Positions 27,427 to 36,842 are shown, counted from the stretch's first letter. The stretch is DNA of 64,000 nucleotides from Pseudarthrobacter sulfonivorans (GCF_014712225.1 NZ_JACXBW010000010.1:62001-126000), one strand, 5' to 3'. Notes: generated from the letters alone by a model not told the origin. Translations and numbers: made by a program.

Positions 27427-28281
27427 CTAGAGCGAGGCGACGAACCGGGAGGGTTTCAACTTCCGGTCGCGGGGGTGCGAGGCCGGCATCGCTGACAGCA
27501 ACGTCCGCGTGTATTCGTGCTCCGGATTCTGGAAAAGTTCCGCGGTGGGACCGGTCTCCACAAGTTCACCAGCCTTCATCACCGCCACTCGGTCGGCAAT
27601 GACTTGCACTAAGGACAAATCATGGGTGACGAAGAGATACGCGAGATCACGCTCGGATTGAAGTTCGCGGAGAAGGTTGATGACCTGTGCCCGGACCGAC
27701 ATGTCAAGTGCGGCGACGGGCTCGTCACAGACGACGACCTCCGGGTCGGTGGTGAGCGCTCGGGCGATCGCAACGCGTTGCAATTGCCCCCCGGACATCT
27801 CGTAGGTGTACCGGTTGAGATGGGCTTGGGTTAGCCCCACACGCTCAATGAGCGCAGCGACTTTCGCGTCGCGCTCGTCCGCGCTGTAGGTGCCTTGGGC
27901 CAACATCGGCTCGTGCATCGAGTAGCGGATTGAACTGCGGGGATCCAGAGACTTGAAGGGGTCCTGGAAAATCATGGTCGCCCTGGCACGAATTTTCCGC
28001 AGCGCACTTCGCGACAGAGCGGTGATGTCCTCTCCCAGGAGTGAGACTGTGCCCCCCTCGGGCTCCACGAGTCGCAGGGCCATTCGGCCGACTGTAGATT
28101 TCCCCGCTCCGGATTCCCCGACCAGCGCCAGCGTCTCACCGTGAGCGATCGAAAAGTCCACGCCGCGGACGGCCTCATGCCGTGCAGTGGCGCGTCCGAG
28201 AAGATTCCGGCGAATGACAAAACTTTTCTTTAGCCCTGACACTTGGAGGGCTGGAGTCGTGCGAACGTCTGATTCAGTCAT
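27427..28281 (-). CDS. ABC importer ATPase (DppF/OppF-like)
   Basis: A 284-residue ABC ATPase. Walker A is GESGAGKS, the Q-loop is FQDPFKSLDP, the signature is YEMSGGQLQRVAIARAL, Walker B is VVVCDEPVAALD, and the switch His is in VTHDLS. It is one of the paired ATPases of the oligopeptide/dipeptide/nickel importer family. The ATG at 28281 follows GGAGGC and overlaps the end of the upstream ATPase gene by eight bases. It is the last gene of the five-gene operon running leftward from 32810. Confidence 0.92.
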   Translation of the reverse strand: MTESDVRTTPALQVSGLKKSFVIRRNLLGRATARHEAVRGVDFSIAHGETLALVGESGAGKSTVGRMALRLVEPEGGTVSLLGEDITALSRSALRKIRARATMIFQDPFKSLDPRSSIRYSMHEPMLAQGTYSADERDAKVAALIERVGLTQAHLNRYTYEMSGGQLQRVAIARALTTDPEVVVCDEPVAALDMSVRAQVINLLRELQSERDLAYLFVTHDLSLVQVIADRVAVMKAGELVETGPTAELFQNPEHEYTRTLLSAMPASHPRDRKLKPSRFVASL

Positions 28282-29305
28282 AGAAAGCCTCCGATAGATC
28301 AAGAGTGCCGGACCGGATGCACCGGACCTGGCCGCCGCGTGGTGTTGGCTGCAGCGGCACGAAGCCGTCCAGACATTCCGGGGCGGCGTAGGGGCAACGA
28401 GCCGCGAACCGGCAGGCGCTGATGAACTGATCTGGCTGTGGCACTACGCCGGGGATCGCACCCATCTTTTTTTCGTGGCGGACCACGTCAGGCATGGAGT
28501 GGATCAGCCCAGCCGTGTAAGGGTGTTGAGGATTGTCGAAGAGATCGAGCACGGGGCCAGACTCGACGATGCGACCGGCATACATGACTATGGCCCGGTC
28601 ACAGACCTCAGCAACTACGCCTAAATCGTGGGTAATCAGCAGGACCCCGATCCCAGACGCCTCTTGTATTCGGAGGATCAGCTCAAGAACCTGTTTCTGA
28701 ACGGTGGCGTCCAAAGCAGTCGTGGGCTCATCGGCTATGAGCATCTTCGGATCGCAGGCGAGTGCCATGGCAATCATTACGCGTTGGCACATGCCGCCAC
28801 TAAGCTCATGTGGGTATTGGTGGGCGCGTTGGGACGGATCATCGATTTCCACGAGGTCCATCAAATCGACGGCCCTCGCCCACGCTTCCTTGCGCGATGC
28901 CCCCTGATGTTGGCGCACGGATTCCGCAATCTGGTCACCGACGGTGAACGCAGGGTTCAGGCTCCGGCGCGGTTCCTGAAAGATCATGCTCAGCTCCACA
29001 CCGCGGACCTTCCCAAGTTCCCTCCGCGACATCGTGGTGAGTTCCTTGCCGTCGAGTCTGACTGAACCCGACAACTGAGAGTTGTGCGGCAGCAGCTGCA
29101 TGACTGACAGCGATGTAACAGTCTTTCCAGATCCGGATTCACCAACCAGCCCGACGACTTCCCCGGCGCCGACCGAGAACGAGACATCGTCGATCAACGT
29201 GACGTTTCCATGGGGCCCCTGTACCTCCAGGGAAAGATTCTCCACCGTTAAGAGCTCCTGAGTCATGAGAGGGCCCGCACTCCTTAGTGTCATTGCTTCC
29301 GACAT
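28274..29305 (-). CDS. ABC importer ATPase (DppD/OppD-like)
   Basis: A 343-residue ABC ATPase. Walker A is GESGSGKT, the signature is HELSGGMCQRVMIAMAL, Walker B is MLIADEPTTALD, and the switch is ITHDLG. The C-terminal Cys-rich region (CRFAARCPYAAPEC) is typical of OppD-like subunits and may hold an iron-sulphur cluster. An internal start near MTQELL (about 29263) is also possible. It pairs with the ATPase encoded next. Confidence 0.92.
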   Translation of the reverse strand: MSEAMTLRSAGPLMTQELLTVENLSLEVQGPHGNVTLIDDVSFSVGAGEVVGLVGESGSGKTVTSLSVMQLLPHNSQLSGSVRLDGKELTTMSRRELGKVRGVELSMIFQEPRRSLNPAFTVGDQIAESVRQHQGASRKEAWARAVDLMDLVEIDDPSQRAHQYPHELSGGMCQRVMIAMALACDPKMLIADEPTTALDATVQKQVLELILRIQEASGIGVLLITHDLGVVAEVCDRAIVMYAGRIVESGPVLDLFDNPQHPYTAGLIHSMPDVVRHEKKMGAIPGVVPQPDQFISACRFAARCPYAAPECLDGFVPLQPTPRGGQVRCIRSGTLDLSEAFYD

Positions 29306-29314
29306 GTCGACTCC

Positions 29315-30190
29315 TTATCGTCCCGTGGCGTCACGCAGGCTGTCACCAAGCAGGGACAGCATCAGGATTGCCAGAATGAGGATCGTTGATGGGGGAATGA
29401 TGATCCAGCCGTTCTGGGCAAGCCGGTCAAAGCCTTCCTTGGCCATTGATCCCCAACTGGGGTCCGGGGGCTGAATGCCGAGGCCGATAAAACTCAGACT
29501 TGCTTCCGCGACAATCGCAACCGACGCCGCCAGGGACACCTGGATCACGAGCGGTGCAACGATGTTTGGCAAAATGTGGAACCAGACGATGCGAAGTGGT
29601 CCCGCCCCGGAACTCCGTGCGGCCTCCACGAAAGTCTCGTTCTTGACCTCGACTGTTGTAATGCGCGTTAGGCGGAAGAACCGTGGCAGTAGCAGGATGC
29701 CTATGGCGATCATGGCATTTTGCAGGCTCGGGCCCAGCGCGCCGACAATGCCGACTGCGAAGAGGATCGGCGGCAGCGACATCAGTACATCGGTTAGGCG
29801 GCTGAGAAGGCCATCCAGTGGACCCTCCAGATACCCGGCAATGAGACCCAAGCCGACGCCGCCGATAAGCGAAATGGTCAGTGCAAGCACGCACGAGGCC
29901 ACGGCGGTCCAGGTTGCACACATAAGCCGGCTGAAAATATCACGTCCAAGATTGTCGGTGCCCAGCCAGTGAGCCGTTGAGGGCCCTTGCATGCGGGCCA
30001 GCAGATCTTGTGCCGCTGTGTCGTAAGGAGTCCATATCAAGGACAAGACGCCGAACAACACGATGGCAATCAACAGCGCCAAGCTGGCTAGGCCAACCCG
30101 GTCGGCCAGAAACCGCTTTGTTGTCCGACCCATGGGTCGTTTGCGCCTGGCCTGTGGCCGTAGGGGAGTGGTAGAAGCAGAAGTGGTCAT
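29315..30190 (-). CDS. ABC importer permease (DppC/OppC-like)
   Basis: A 291-residue inner-membrane permease with about six membrane segments. The typical N-terminal region (HWLGTDNLGRDIFSRL) and EAA loop (FVEAARSSGAGPLRIVWFHILPN, here in parts FVEAARSSGAG and IVWFHILPN) are present. The ATG at 30190 overlaps the stop of the preceding permease gene (atga); longer in-frame starts fall inside that gene and are rejected. Confidence 0.92.
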   Translation of the reverse strand: MTTSASTTPLRPQARRKRPMGRTTKRFLADRVGLASLALLIAIVLFGVLSLIWTPYDTAAQDLLARMQGPSTAHWLGTDNLGRDIFSRLMCATWTAVASCVLALTISLIGGVGLGLIAGYLEGPLDGLLSRLTDVLMSLPPILFAVGIVGALGPSLQNAMIAIGILLLPRFFRLTRITTVEVKNETFVEAARSSGAGPLRIVWFHILPNIVAPLVIQVSLAASVAIVAEASLSFIGLGIQPPDPSWGSMAKEGFDRLAQNGWIIIPPSTILILAILMLSLLGDSLRDATGR

Positions 30191-31137
30191 TGAGTACGCG
30201 TCCTCGGATTCAAGAAGCCGTACGAAATGTCGACGGCAAGATTGGTGATGATGACTATCAATCCGCTGACGAGGACAACCCCCTGAAGGATTGGCATGTC
30301 GCGCTGGAGCACGGCTTCTACTCCGAGCTGCCCGAACCCACGGATGTTGAAGATTGCCTCGACGATCACAGCTGCACCAATTATCCTGCCTACCTGAAGA
30401 CCGAGAATCGTGATGAATGGGATGGCGGCGTTCTTCATTGCGTGTTTGCCCACGATTCGTAGGCGGTTCAGGCCTTTGGCGTTCGCCGTTCTGATGTAAT
30501 CCTCCTCCAAGGTATCGACCAGCGAGCCGCGCATCATCCGAGTCAACTCGGCAAGGCTGATCGTTGCAATAGCCAAGGCCGGGAGAGCCGCGTACTTGAA
30601 CCATTCACCAAAGCCCTCACTCATGGGCATGTACCCCGTCGGAGGAAAGATACGCAACCCACCCAGGGCGAACCAGCCCACCAGTATGGCTGCGAATACG
30701 AAGGGTGGTACGGCCAATAGGAAGACGGCGAGGCCGGTGATTCCGCGATCGAGCCACGATCCCTTGTTGAGCGCTGCGATGATGCCCAAGGGGATACTCG
30801 CGACCACGGAGACGATCATTGCGAGGACTACCAGCGATAGAGTGCGTGGCAAGCGACGAGAGATGATATCGGTGACGGACTCCTTCGACACGTAAGAGGT
30901 TCCAAGGTCTCCCCTCACCGCGCCGGAAATATAGCTCACCAGACGGTCGAGAAAAGAGCCATCCAGCCCGAGGCTCCGGCGGACCTGTTCGACGGCCTCG
31001 GGCGATGCGTCAGGGCCCGCCGCTATGGCTGCAGGATCTCCCGGGGCCAACTGAACCATCACGAAGACGATGAGGATCAGCAGGAACAGCAGCGGAATCA
31101 GGGAAATCACCCGCTGCGACAAAAATCGCAAAGTCAT
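30187..31137 (-). CDS. ABC importer permease (DppB/OppB-like)
   Basis: A 316-residue membrane permease with six membrane segments. N-terminal MTLRFLSQRVISLIPLL and VQLAPGDPA are standard for DppB-like proteins, and the EAA loop is YIRTANAKGLNRLRI. It forms the channel with the next-encoded permease. It lies 71 bases after the substrate-binding-protein gene. Confidence 0.92.
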   Translation of the reverse strand: MTLRFLSQRVISLIPLLFLLILIVFVMVQLAPGDPAAIAAGPDASPEAVEQVRRSLGLDGSFLDRLVSYISGAVRGDLGTSYVSKESVTDIISRRLPRTLSLVVLAMIVSVVASIPLGIIAALNKGSWLDRGITGLAVFLLAVPPFVFAAILVGWFALGGLRIFPPTGYMPMSEGFGEWFKYAALPALAIATISLAELTRMMRGSLVDTLEEDYIRTANAKGLNRLRIVGKHAMKNAAIPFITILGLQVGRIIGAAVIVEAIFNIRGFGQLGVEAVLQRDMPILQGVVLVSGLIVIITNLAVDISYGFLNPRTRTQ

Positions 31138-31208
31138 AGTTTTCCTAGAGTTGAGTGTTGGGCGGCTGCCGGCGGGGACCGGGAGAGTTTCGGCCCCCGC
31201 CTGGCCTG

Positions 31209-32810
31209 TCAGTCCTTGAGGACCGACACATACCGCATATCGACCGGGCCGTGAGTCGGCGCGAAGTCGGCCTTATCGTTCAACCCCTGAACTTTTTTGT
31301 CGGAGGCCCACAGTGTGCCAAAGCTCGAGAGGGGCACCGACCACGCATTCTCTACGACATACCGGTCGATTGCCCGATATGCCGCCTCGAGCTCCTCCGC
31401 CGAGGCCCCGCTGTTCGCCCCTGTCATCAGCGACTGGAACTTCGGCGTCACCCCGCCCGGGTTGAATGACGGCCGCAGCCAGCGATACTCCGATCCTGTA
31501 TATGGCGAGGTCCCGGAAGTGACAAAGGTGAGCGCGGCAACGTCTTTGCCCTTCGCGAACCGAGACAGGATTCCGTACACATCCACCGTCTCCAGCTTGG
31601 CGGAGATTCCAGCCTCGGCAAGCTGCTGCTGGACCACTTCGGCCACGCCAGGTGTTGAAACGGAACTGACCAAGATGGTGCCCAAGTCGATGCCGTCAGG
31701 GTGCCCGGCCGAGGCCAGAAGCGACTTTGCCTTCGCCGGGTCGTAGGAGTAGGTCTGCCCGACACTGGGATCGTGACCGGCCAAACCCTCACGGTTGTAC
31801 TGCCACTTAGGTTTCGACTTTGGAAAGAAGGCCTGGGTGATGGTGTCCCGGTCGAGAGCGTAATTCAGGGCCTGACGCACCAGCAGATCGTCGAGGGGTG
31901 ATTGCTTCCAGTTCAACACCAGGTCTTGGCCCTTGCCCTGATCGATTTGAATGGTGTTGAGGTTGGGGTCGCCCTCAAGGTCGGCGAGCTGGTTCGGCAT
32001 ATACTGACCAATGTCGATCTGTCGGCCAAGCAACGCGTTGGTGAAGGCTTTGCTGTCACCGATCCCGACGAACACGAACCGTTTGACCTTAGCCGCCTCC
32101 GGGTCCCAGTAGTGGGAGTTCTCCCGTTCCATCGCCAAAGATTCGCCGGGCACGAATGACGACAACTGATAGGGGCCCGAACCATTGACCTCGGTGGCCG
32201 GGTGGCCATGGGCGATAAGATCCGGGTGCATGATCATCCCGGCCGTCTCGGCCAGTACGGCCGGGATGGAAGGCACGGGCGAGGAGAGCGTCAGGGTGAC
32301 CTCGAAAGGGCCGGTCGCCTGCACATCATCGACCATTGCCAGACGCGACTTCACTACAGGTGAGTTCAGGGTTCGCGCACGATCAAGGTTCGCCTTGACC
32401 ACCTTGGCATCCAATGGGGTCCCGTCCTGGAAAACCACGTCCTGACGCAGCTTCATCGCTAGAGTCGTGCCGGCCGCCTCGTAGGACCAATCCGTCACGA
32501 GGTGCCCCTTCACCTCACCGTCGCTACCGATGTGGAACAGGCGGTCGTACAGACCCCAGAGGCCGAAACGTGATGACGAGTCCTCGGACACCGCCATGTG
32601 GGGGTCGAGGGTGTCGGGTGCGCCGGCGTAGCCGACGCGTAGGGTTGCCTCGTTATCGATTGCGCCCGGGTCGGCGCCAGTCGAGCCGCCGCCGCCACCG
32701 CACGCCGCGAGTAATCCCGCCAGTGCCAATGCTATTGCCGTGATCAGTCCCATCGTCATCCGACGCCAGCGGACTCCCGCATACCGATACCGTGTCACTT
32801 TTACGGCCAT
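31209..32810 (-). CDS. Extracellular solute-binding protein, family 5 (lipoprotein)
   Basis: A 533-residue substrate-binding lipoprotein. A basic N-terminus and a hydrophobic segment end in LAAC, with the lipidated Cys37, followed by a Gly-rich linker. The mature part has the family-5 layout (DTLDPH, YDRLF, ALNYALDRDTI, YDPAKAKSLLASAG). It captures a peptide-like or other small solute outside the cell for the permease. The family binds peptides, nickel, opines, sugars and xenobiotic oligomers, so the ligand is unknown. The start at 32810 follows AGGAGC; a longer start at 32897 lacks support. A 38-bp palindrome lies about 150 bases upstream. Confidence 0.92.
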   Translation of the reverse strand: MAVKVTRYRYAGVRWRRMTMGLITAIALALAGLLAACGGGGGSTGADPGAIDNEATLRVGYAGAPDTLDPHMAVSEDSSSRFGLWGLYDRLFHIGSDGEVKGHLVTDWSYEAAGTTLAMKLRQDVVFQDGTPLDAKVVKANLDRARTLNSPVVKSRLAMVDDVQATGPFEVTLTLSSPVPSIPAVLAETAGMIMHPDLIAHGHPATEVNGSGPYQLSSFVPGESLAMERENSHYWDPEAAKVKRFVFVGIGDSKAFTNALLGRQIDIGQYMPNQLADLEGDPNLNTIQIDQGKGQDLVLNWKQSPLDDLLVRQALNYALDRDTITQAFFPKSKPKWQYNREGLAGHDPSVGQTYSYDPAKAKSLLASAGHPDGIDLGTILVSSVSTPGVAEVVQQQLAEAGISAKLETVDVYGILSRFAKGKDVAALTFVTSGTSPYTGSEYRWLRPSFNPGGVTPKFQSLMTGANSGASAEELEAAYRAIDRYVVENAWSVPLSSFGTLWASDKKVQGLNDKADFAPTHGPVDMRYVSVLKD

Positions 32811-32962
32811 GAGGTGCTCCTGTTCTGTGGTTGCTTTTGTGGCGGGGCCGGCCGCATCGCCGCCGAGGTCGCGAAACCGACCTGTCCTAGGGTTCACGGG
32901 AAGGGGTAGCCTCCGCTCCCTGACATGATCTACGACACATCAGGACCAGTCACAGTAAACGC

Positions 32963-33000
32963 TAGTAAGCAGTTATCTGTCAACAGATAACTGCTTACTA
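32963..33000. promoter_or_regulatory. 38-bp perfect palindrome before the ABC operon
   Basis: Positions 32963-32980 and 32983-33000 are exact reverse complements (18 bp) around a central CA. The centre, read on the minus strand, is ATCTGTTGACAGAT, the same motif as the other operator candidates, and provides a -35-like TTGACA facing the ABC operon with a possible -10 (TTTACT) 18 bases on. There is no T-run, so it is more likely an operator than a terminator. Confidence 0.75.
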
Positions 33001-33095
33001 AAGCCACTATCGTTGCGAATATAAAATGGGGGCTGTGGATCTTCTGCCGCGTCTTATGGAGCCCGGTTGGGCCGACCTGGATTGACTGCCCGGGT

Positions 33096-33311
33096 GAGGC
33101 TGTAGGGACGATGGCAAGCACCTGTTCAGTGGCAGGGTTGTGTACCATGATCGGCGTCCCGAGGCCCTAGACGGTTTCACCGTCGATACTCATATCCAGG
33201 CACCACTCAACGCGGGCCGGATCAATTTTGTGCAATGCCGCGGTCATGCGAGGTCCCTGAGGGGGGGCTCGGTATTTCACGCGGCCGGGGATCCGGTTCG
33301 CGGCTAACGGG
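33096..33311 (-). pseudogene. Duplicated 5' fragment of an aldehyde dehydrogenase
   Basis: About 216 bases closely match 42199-42412, the start of the ALDH gene at 42350 with its upstream spacer and the end of the SDR gene next to it. Read on the minus strand from 33247 it gives DPARVEWCLDMSIDGE, then an in-frame TAG, then PIMVHNPATEQV before homology ends near 33096. The copy is a dead fragment produced by duplication, not a gene. Confidence 0.9.
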
Positions 33312-33669
33312 CTAGCCCGAGGTGTCTGTGGCCGGTGATCAACTGTCGGAGGCTCAGCGCGCGGCCCATCCTCAGTGACCGGCAGACGCCCTCGTCGACG
33401 TCGAGACAGGCAAGATGATCGGCACTAAGGGTGTGGAGCTCCAATTGGCCCCGATAATGTCGACCTCGTCGCGTTCGGATACCTGCAGCAACTCGTGGGC
33501 TGGATGGACGCCGCGCATTTCCGTTGAGGTACCTCCCGACACGATGGCCGGCCGTCGTTCCAGGAGGGGCCTCGATGATGTTACGGCCCTGGGCGCGCTG
33601 GGGGTAGGCGACACCGCGATGGAGGAGTCCCCGCCGATAAAGCCCGGCCCTGTCCGTTGATTGGCCGGC
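33312..33669. other. No gene recognised
   Basis: Frames on both strands (for example plus 33415-33660) have no recognisable homology or ribosome-binding site. It is possibly the remains of whatever was moved together with the duplicated ALDH fragment. Confidence 0.4.
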
Positions 33670-34119
33670 TTAAGTGACTTTGGTCGAGAACAGCTCTTGT
33701 TGCACGTGCAGGAAGTCGCAGTATTCGCGAATCTCGATGATCTGACCGCCAGACAGACGAATAGCGAAGTGGAACAGGTTGTTGTACTGCCGCCCATTGG
33801 GAAGATTGGCGAAGCATTCGGTCTCCACCGCAACCCAATCATCCTCCGCGATCATGCCGCAGACCTTGTGCACGATCCCTTCAGGAAGCACTTGGCTCAT
33901 GCCAGGGAACAGATCGAGATATTCGTGCTTGGTGTAGCTCTCGGCAAACGGAAGACCAGAGGCCCGAGACATCAGCATGATCTTGGCGTCTGAGTGCAAC
34001 AGTGGCTCGGACGTGACGCCGGTAAGGTCCGAGTAGGCGGCGATGTACTGCGTGACCACCTTCTTGTTGACAGCAATCGAATTAGCTGCGGTATCAGCGA
34101 CGTTCGGGACTTCGTTCAT
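33670..34119 (-). CDS. NTF2-like / SnoaL-like protein
   Basis: A 149-residue protein with the cone-shaped NTF2-like pattern: an N-terminal helix, FPGMSQVLPEGIVHKV, AVETECFANLPNGRQYNN and a C-terminal IIEIREYCDF. Family members include steroid isomerases, polyketide cyclases and limonene epoxide hydrolase. Length and the LPNG-x-YN motif recall limonene-1,2-epoxide hydrolase, but its Arg-Asp-Asp catalytic residues are not kept at the aligned positions (Glu replaces Asp), so that function is not claimed. AAAGGCA precedes the ATG. It lies 81 bases after the second NTF2-like gene in the same direction. Confidence 0.75.
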   Translation of the reverse strand: MNEVPNVADTAANSIAVNKKVVTQYIAAYSDLTGVTSEPLLHSDAKIMLMSRASGLPFAESYTKHEYLDLFPGMSQVLPEGIVHKVCGMIAEDDWVAVETECFANLPNGRQYNNLFHFAIRLSGGQIIEIREYCDFLHVQQELFSTKVT

Positions 34120-34200
34120 GGGAGTGCCTTTCGTGGCGAAGTGGGTAGGAGGGCTGGGGGTGTCGGGGGCCGAGGGGATGCTGGCGACACAAGCTAAGAA

Positions 34201-34671
34201 CTAAGCGGACGGATCCGCCGGCTTGAGCACCGCGGTCCCCGTCGACATGTCGACCGGAACCGAGAGATGCTGGTGCGCGAGCAGCCAGCGGTCGCCTTCC
34301 TTGACGAAAAGGTCGGTCTCGCGAAACACGAAGGTGAGGTCCGGGCCTCCAGTGGGGTTGTCGGCAACAAAGTTCTGAATGCTGAACGCCCACCCGGTGG
34401 ATTGCTCTGCTCGTACGCAGAGCTCGAGGACCTGTGTGCGCAGGTTAGTAACCCCCTTGAACTGCTCTTCGATCTCCGCCCTGGCCTCCTCCCGGCTCCG
34501 GTAGACTCCGGGGCCGAAGTCGAAATATACGGCGTCCTCTGCCCAGTGGTCTGTGATCGAGTCCACTTCCTGAGCCTGAGACATAGCCCTCTCGATCTCG
34601 ATGATCGCTGCCTCGTCACTGCCGGCGACGCTGGTATCGAAGACGGAAGGGCTGCTGTTCTTGATCGTCAT
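34201..34671 (-). CDS. NTF2-like (SnoaL_3/DUF4440-type) protein
   Basis: A 156-residue NTF2-fold protein. ERAMSQAQEVDSITDHW and EDAVYFDFGPGVYRS are followed by a beta-sheet with FVFRETDLFVKEGDRWLLAHQHLS, a strong match to the SnoaL-like/DUF4440 type. The role is unknown; such proteins can be isomerases, hydrolases or dehydratases acting on small ring compounds. It is probably co-transcribed with the following NTF2-like gene. Confidence 0.78.
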   Translation of the reverse strand: MTIKNSSPSVFDTSVAGSDEAAIIEIERAMSQAQEVDSITDHWAEDAVYFDFGPGVYRSREEARAEIEEQFKGVTNLRTQVLELCVRAEQSTGWAFSIQNFVADNPTGGPDLTFVFRETDLFVKEGDRWLLAHQHLSVPVDMSTGTAVLKPADPSA

Positions 34672-35089
34672 GATGTTCCGTTCGTTAGGGAAGTTATTTT
34701 GTCGTTCGACGTGCCTGGGGGAGGCTCTGGTCTGCCGGACTACTGAGTTCGCCTGGTATGGTCGGCGAGGCGATCGTAGAAGGGCCTGCGGAGGGAGTGT
34801 TCGCGTTCGCTCCAGGTGGGGTGGCAGGCCACTTGAGCGGAGCTATTGAGCATGGTAGTTATGCAATGATGCTCACGGCCAAGGAAAAGCTGGCGTACAG
34901 CTCGACGTAGTCAAGTTCTGCTTTTCGGGGCCTTCGATGTGATGTCTAACACTGTAGCGCAACTGCCAACACTTCACAATCATCAGTATTTTGTTGACCG
35001 CAAGGCGCAGGAATCGCCACAAAGGCGATGGCTTGCAAAGGGCGCCAATCAAGCGTCGACGTGCACGCAACAAGTCGATCCACCCGCGC
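34672..35089. other. Gene-free stretch with a duplicated promoter segment
   Basis: No gene is supported. Positions 34936-34999 resemble the mycofactocin/ALDH divergent promoter at 57994-58057 at about three quarters of positions, including TAACACTGTA, CAACACTTCACAAT and CAGTAT. The operator-like core here reads AAGTGTTGGCAGTT on the minus strand, one base different in the GTTGAC core. Confidence 0.55.
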
Positions 35090-35700
35090 AAAAATCATGT
35101 TTTGCTCGAATGCTGACAATCCCACTGCAAACCGGGTCCCATTTGTGCGTCTGCGAACCAGCTGACGTGCGAAAGTCTGCTGTTGCACTGGCGAAGAGGG
35201 AAGCGGTGGGCGACTCATTCCGAGGACATGATGGACAACCGGACAAACCACTCCGGGGACTCCCATCAGTGGAACAGAATTTCGTTACCGGTGAGCCGGA
35301 ACATAGTTCGGTGGAATTCGATGTCGGTTACAACCCGTTCTTCCAAGGATGCTCGCTTGGCCAGGTCCATGGCATCGATTGCCAGGTGCAGGGACCGGAC
35401 AAACGCCTGCGGTCAGGGAGCTCGCAGAGGGCGACCGCAGCCAGAGATTCCAGCGCCACGCGGACGGTAAAAATGTCCTTGGTCTCCTTCTCGTCAAAGT
35501 GCCGGACGGAGAGCTGCCCTCGAGGGCAGGTCGAGGAGACCTTCCTGTACGAACTGGCGGAGGGCTTTCCGAAGGGTGCCGCGGCCTATCTTGACCCTCT
35601 CAGACAGTTCCGTTTCCACCAGATGCCGGCCCGCTTCCACTTCCCCTCTGGTGAACGTCGTTGTCACCGCGCAGGACCTAGACCTTGCCGAGTTCGAACG
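35090..35700 (-). pseudogene. Broken GntR/FCD regulator
   Basis: Minus-strand pieces read as one regulator with several shifts. The winged helix is GEVEAGRHLVETELSE and GRGTLRKALRQFVQEGLLDL (35665-35540). The FCD domain follows in other frames: VRHFDEKETKDIFTVRVALE, then SLHLAIDAMDLAKRASLEE and IEFHRTMFRLTGNE, then an in-frame stop near 35275. The metal-site Asp/His (DIEFH) is still visible. It is probably a former second regulator of the island. Confidence 0.65.
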
Positions 35701-36056
35701 TTCGCAATATTCGTCCATGACGGAGGGCACAGCCGCAGGTAGGGGGCCTCTGAGGGGGTGAGATGGTGCCCGGCCTGTTCGATTTCGATCGAGTCGCAGA
35801 GGTCCGCGATGGTCAGGTAGGGCATAGCCTTCTGGCTGGCGACGGTTTCGATTCGTGCTCCGACGGCTTTTCGCGGCCGTGCGCACGTCGAGGGAGAACG
35901 GGCCGACATGACGCCGGTCAGGGGACTGTTCGCTTCGATCCAGCAGCCATTCCTGTGGTTCCGGACGTGAATGGACTTGATCCGGTAAGGGCCAAAGCGG
36001 ATCTTCGAGAGTGCCGCAGCGGGGGACGACAGCCTTGAATAGGCACCCCGACATTC
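35701..36056. other. Unassigned, possibly fragmentary oxidoreductase
   Basis: Minus-strand translation near 35990-36040 gives FGPYRIKSIHVRNHR, weakly reminiscent of the N-terminus of old-yellow-enzyme-type flavin oxidoreductases, but the rest does not follow. No gene is called. Confidence 0.25.
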
Positions 36057-36842
36057 ATGCATTTAAACGGACAAGCGAGACGCCGGCTTTTGGCGGAAAT
36101 GCTCGCCCTGGGCCAAATCACGGAGGTGCGGGTCCCGACGCGAGAGCAGGAGGACCTGCAGGATTTGTCCCGGCTGCGGGCCACGGCGGCGAAGAACCTG
36201 GCCCATGCCTGCCAGTACGTGAATGCGATCCTGTTCCGCCACGGCATCAGGTATCCCAAGGAGACGAAGTGGACCTAGGAACACCAAGCGTGGCTGCACA
36301 GGCAGCGTTTCGACGCCCCGGTGCTGCAGTTCACCTATCAAGCCGACGTGGAACAGGCAGAACTGCTCGCGGCGCACTCCCATCGCATTGACCAGCGCAT
36401 CGCGGCGGTCGCCAGGGACTGTGAGTACACGCCTGTGGTCGACGGGTTGATGTGCCTGCGCGGCATTCAGGTCACGACCGCGTTCGGGCTCGCCGTGGAG
36501 ATCGGCGACTGGACACGCTTCACCGGCGCCACCATCGGCTCCTACTTCGGTCTAGTGCCTAGTGAGCAGTCCTCGGGCCAATCCCGGCATCAGGGCCCGA
36601 TTACTAAGGCCGGCAGCAGATACGCCCGCAAGCTCCTGGTGGAGGCAGCCTGGCAGCACCGGCGCCCCTATGTCACGCCCGGGCTGCGTCCACTGCGGCA
36701 GCTGGACCTGGTCGGCCCGGCCACCCGCATCCGCGCGCTGGAAGGCAACCACAGGCTCCACCACAAATGGGAAGCGTGCGACGCCCGGAAGAAAAGATCC
36801 GCCACGGCCAACACCGCGGTCGCTAGGGAACTGGCCGGCTAG
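36057..36842 (+). pseudogene. IS110-family transposase, truncated and interrupted
   Basis: The C-terminal two thirds of an IS110 transposase in one frame. LAEMLALGQITEVRVPTREQ (middle region) runs to an in-frame TAG at 36276, then the catalytic-Ser region follows: CLRGIQVTTAFGLAVEIGDW, TRFTGATIGSYFGLVPSE, KAGSRYARKLLVEAAW. A second TAG at 36840 replaces a Trp codon near the end. The N-terminal DEDD domain is missing. It cannot be functional. Confidence 0.85.

Noticed and set aside
33670-34119. Limonene-1,2-epoxide hydrolase
   Set aside because: Length and fold are similar, but the Arg-Asp-Asp catalytic residues do not align; kept as NTF2-like only.
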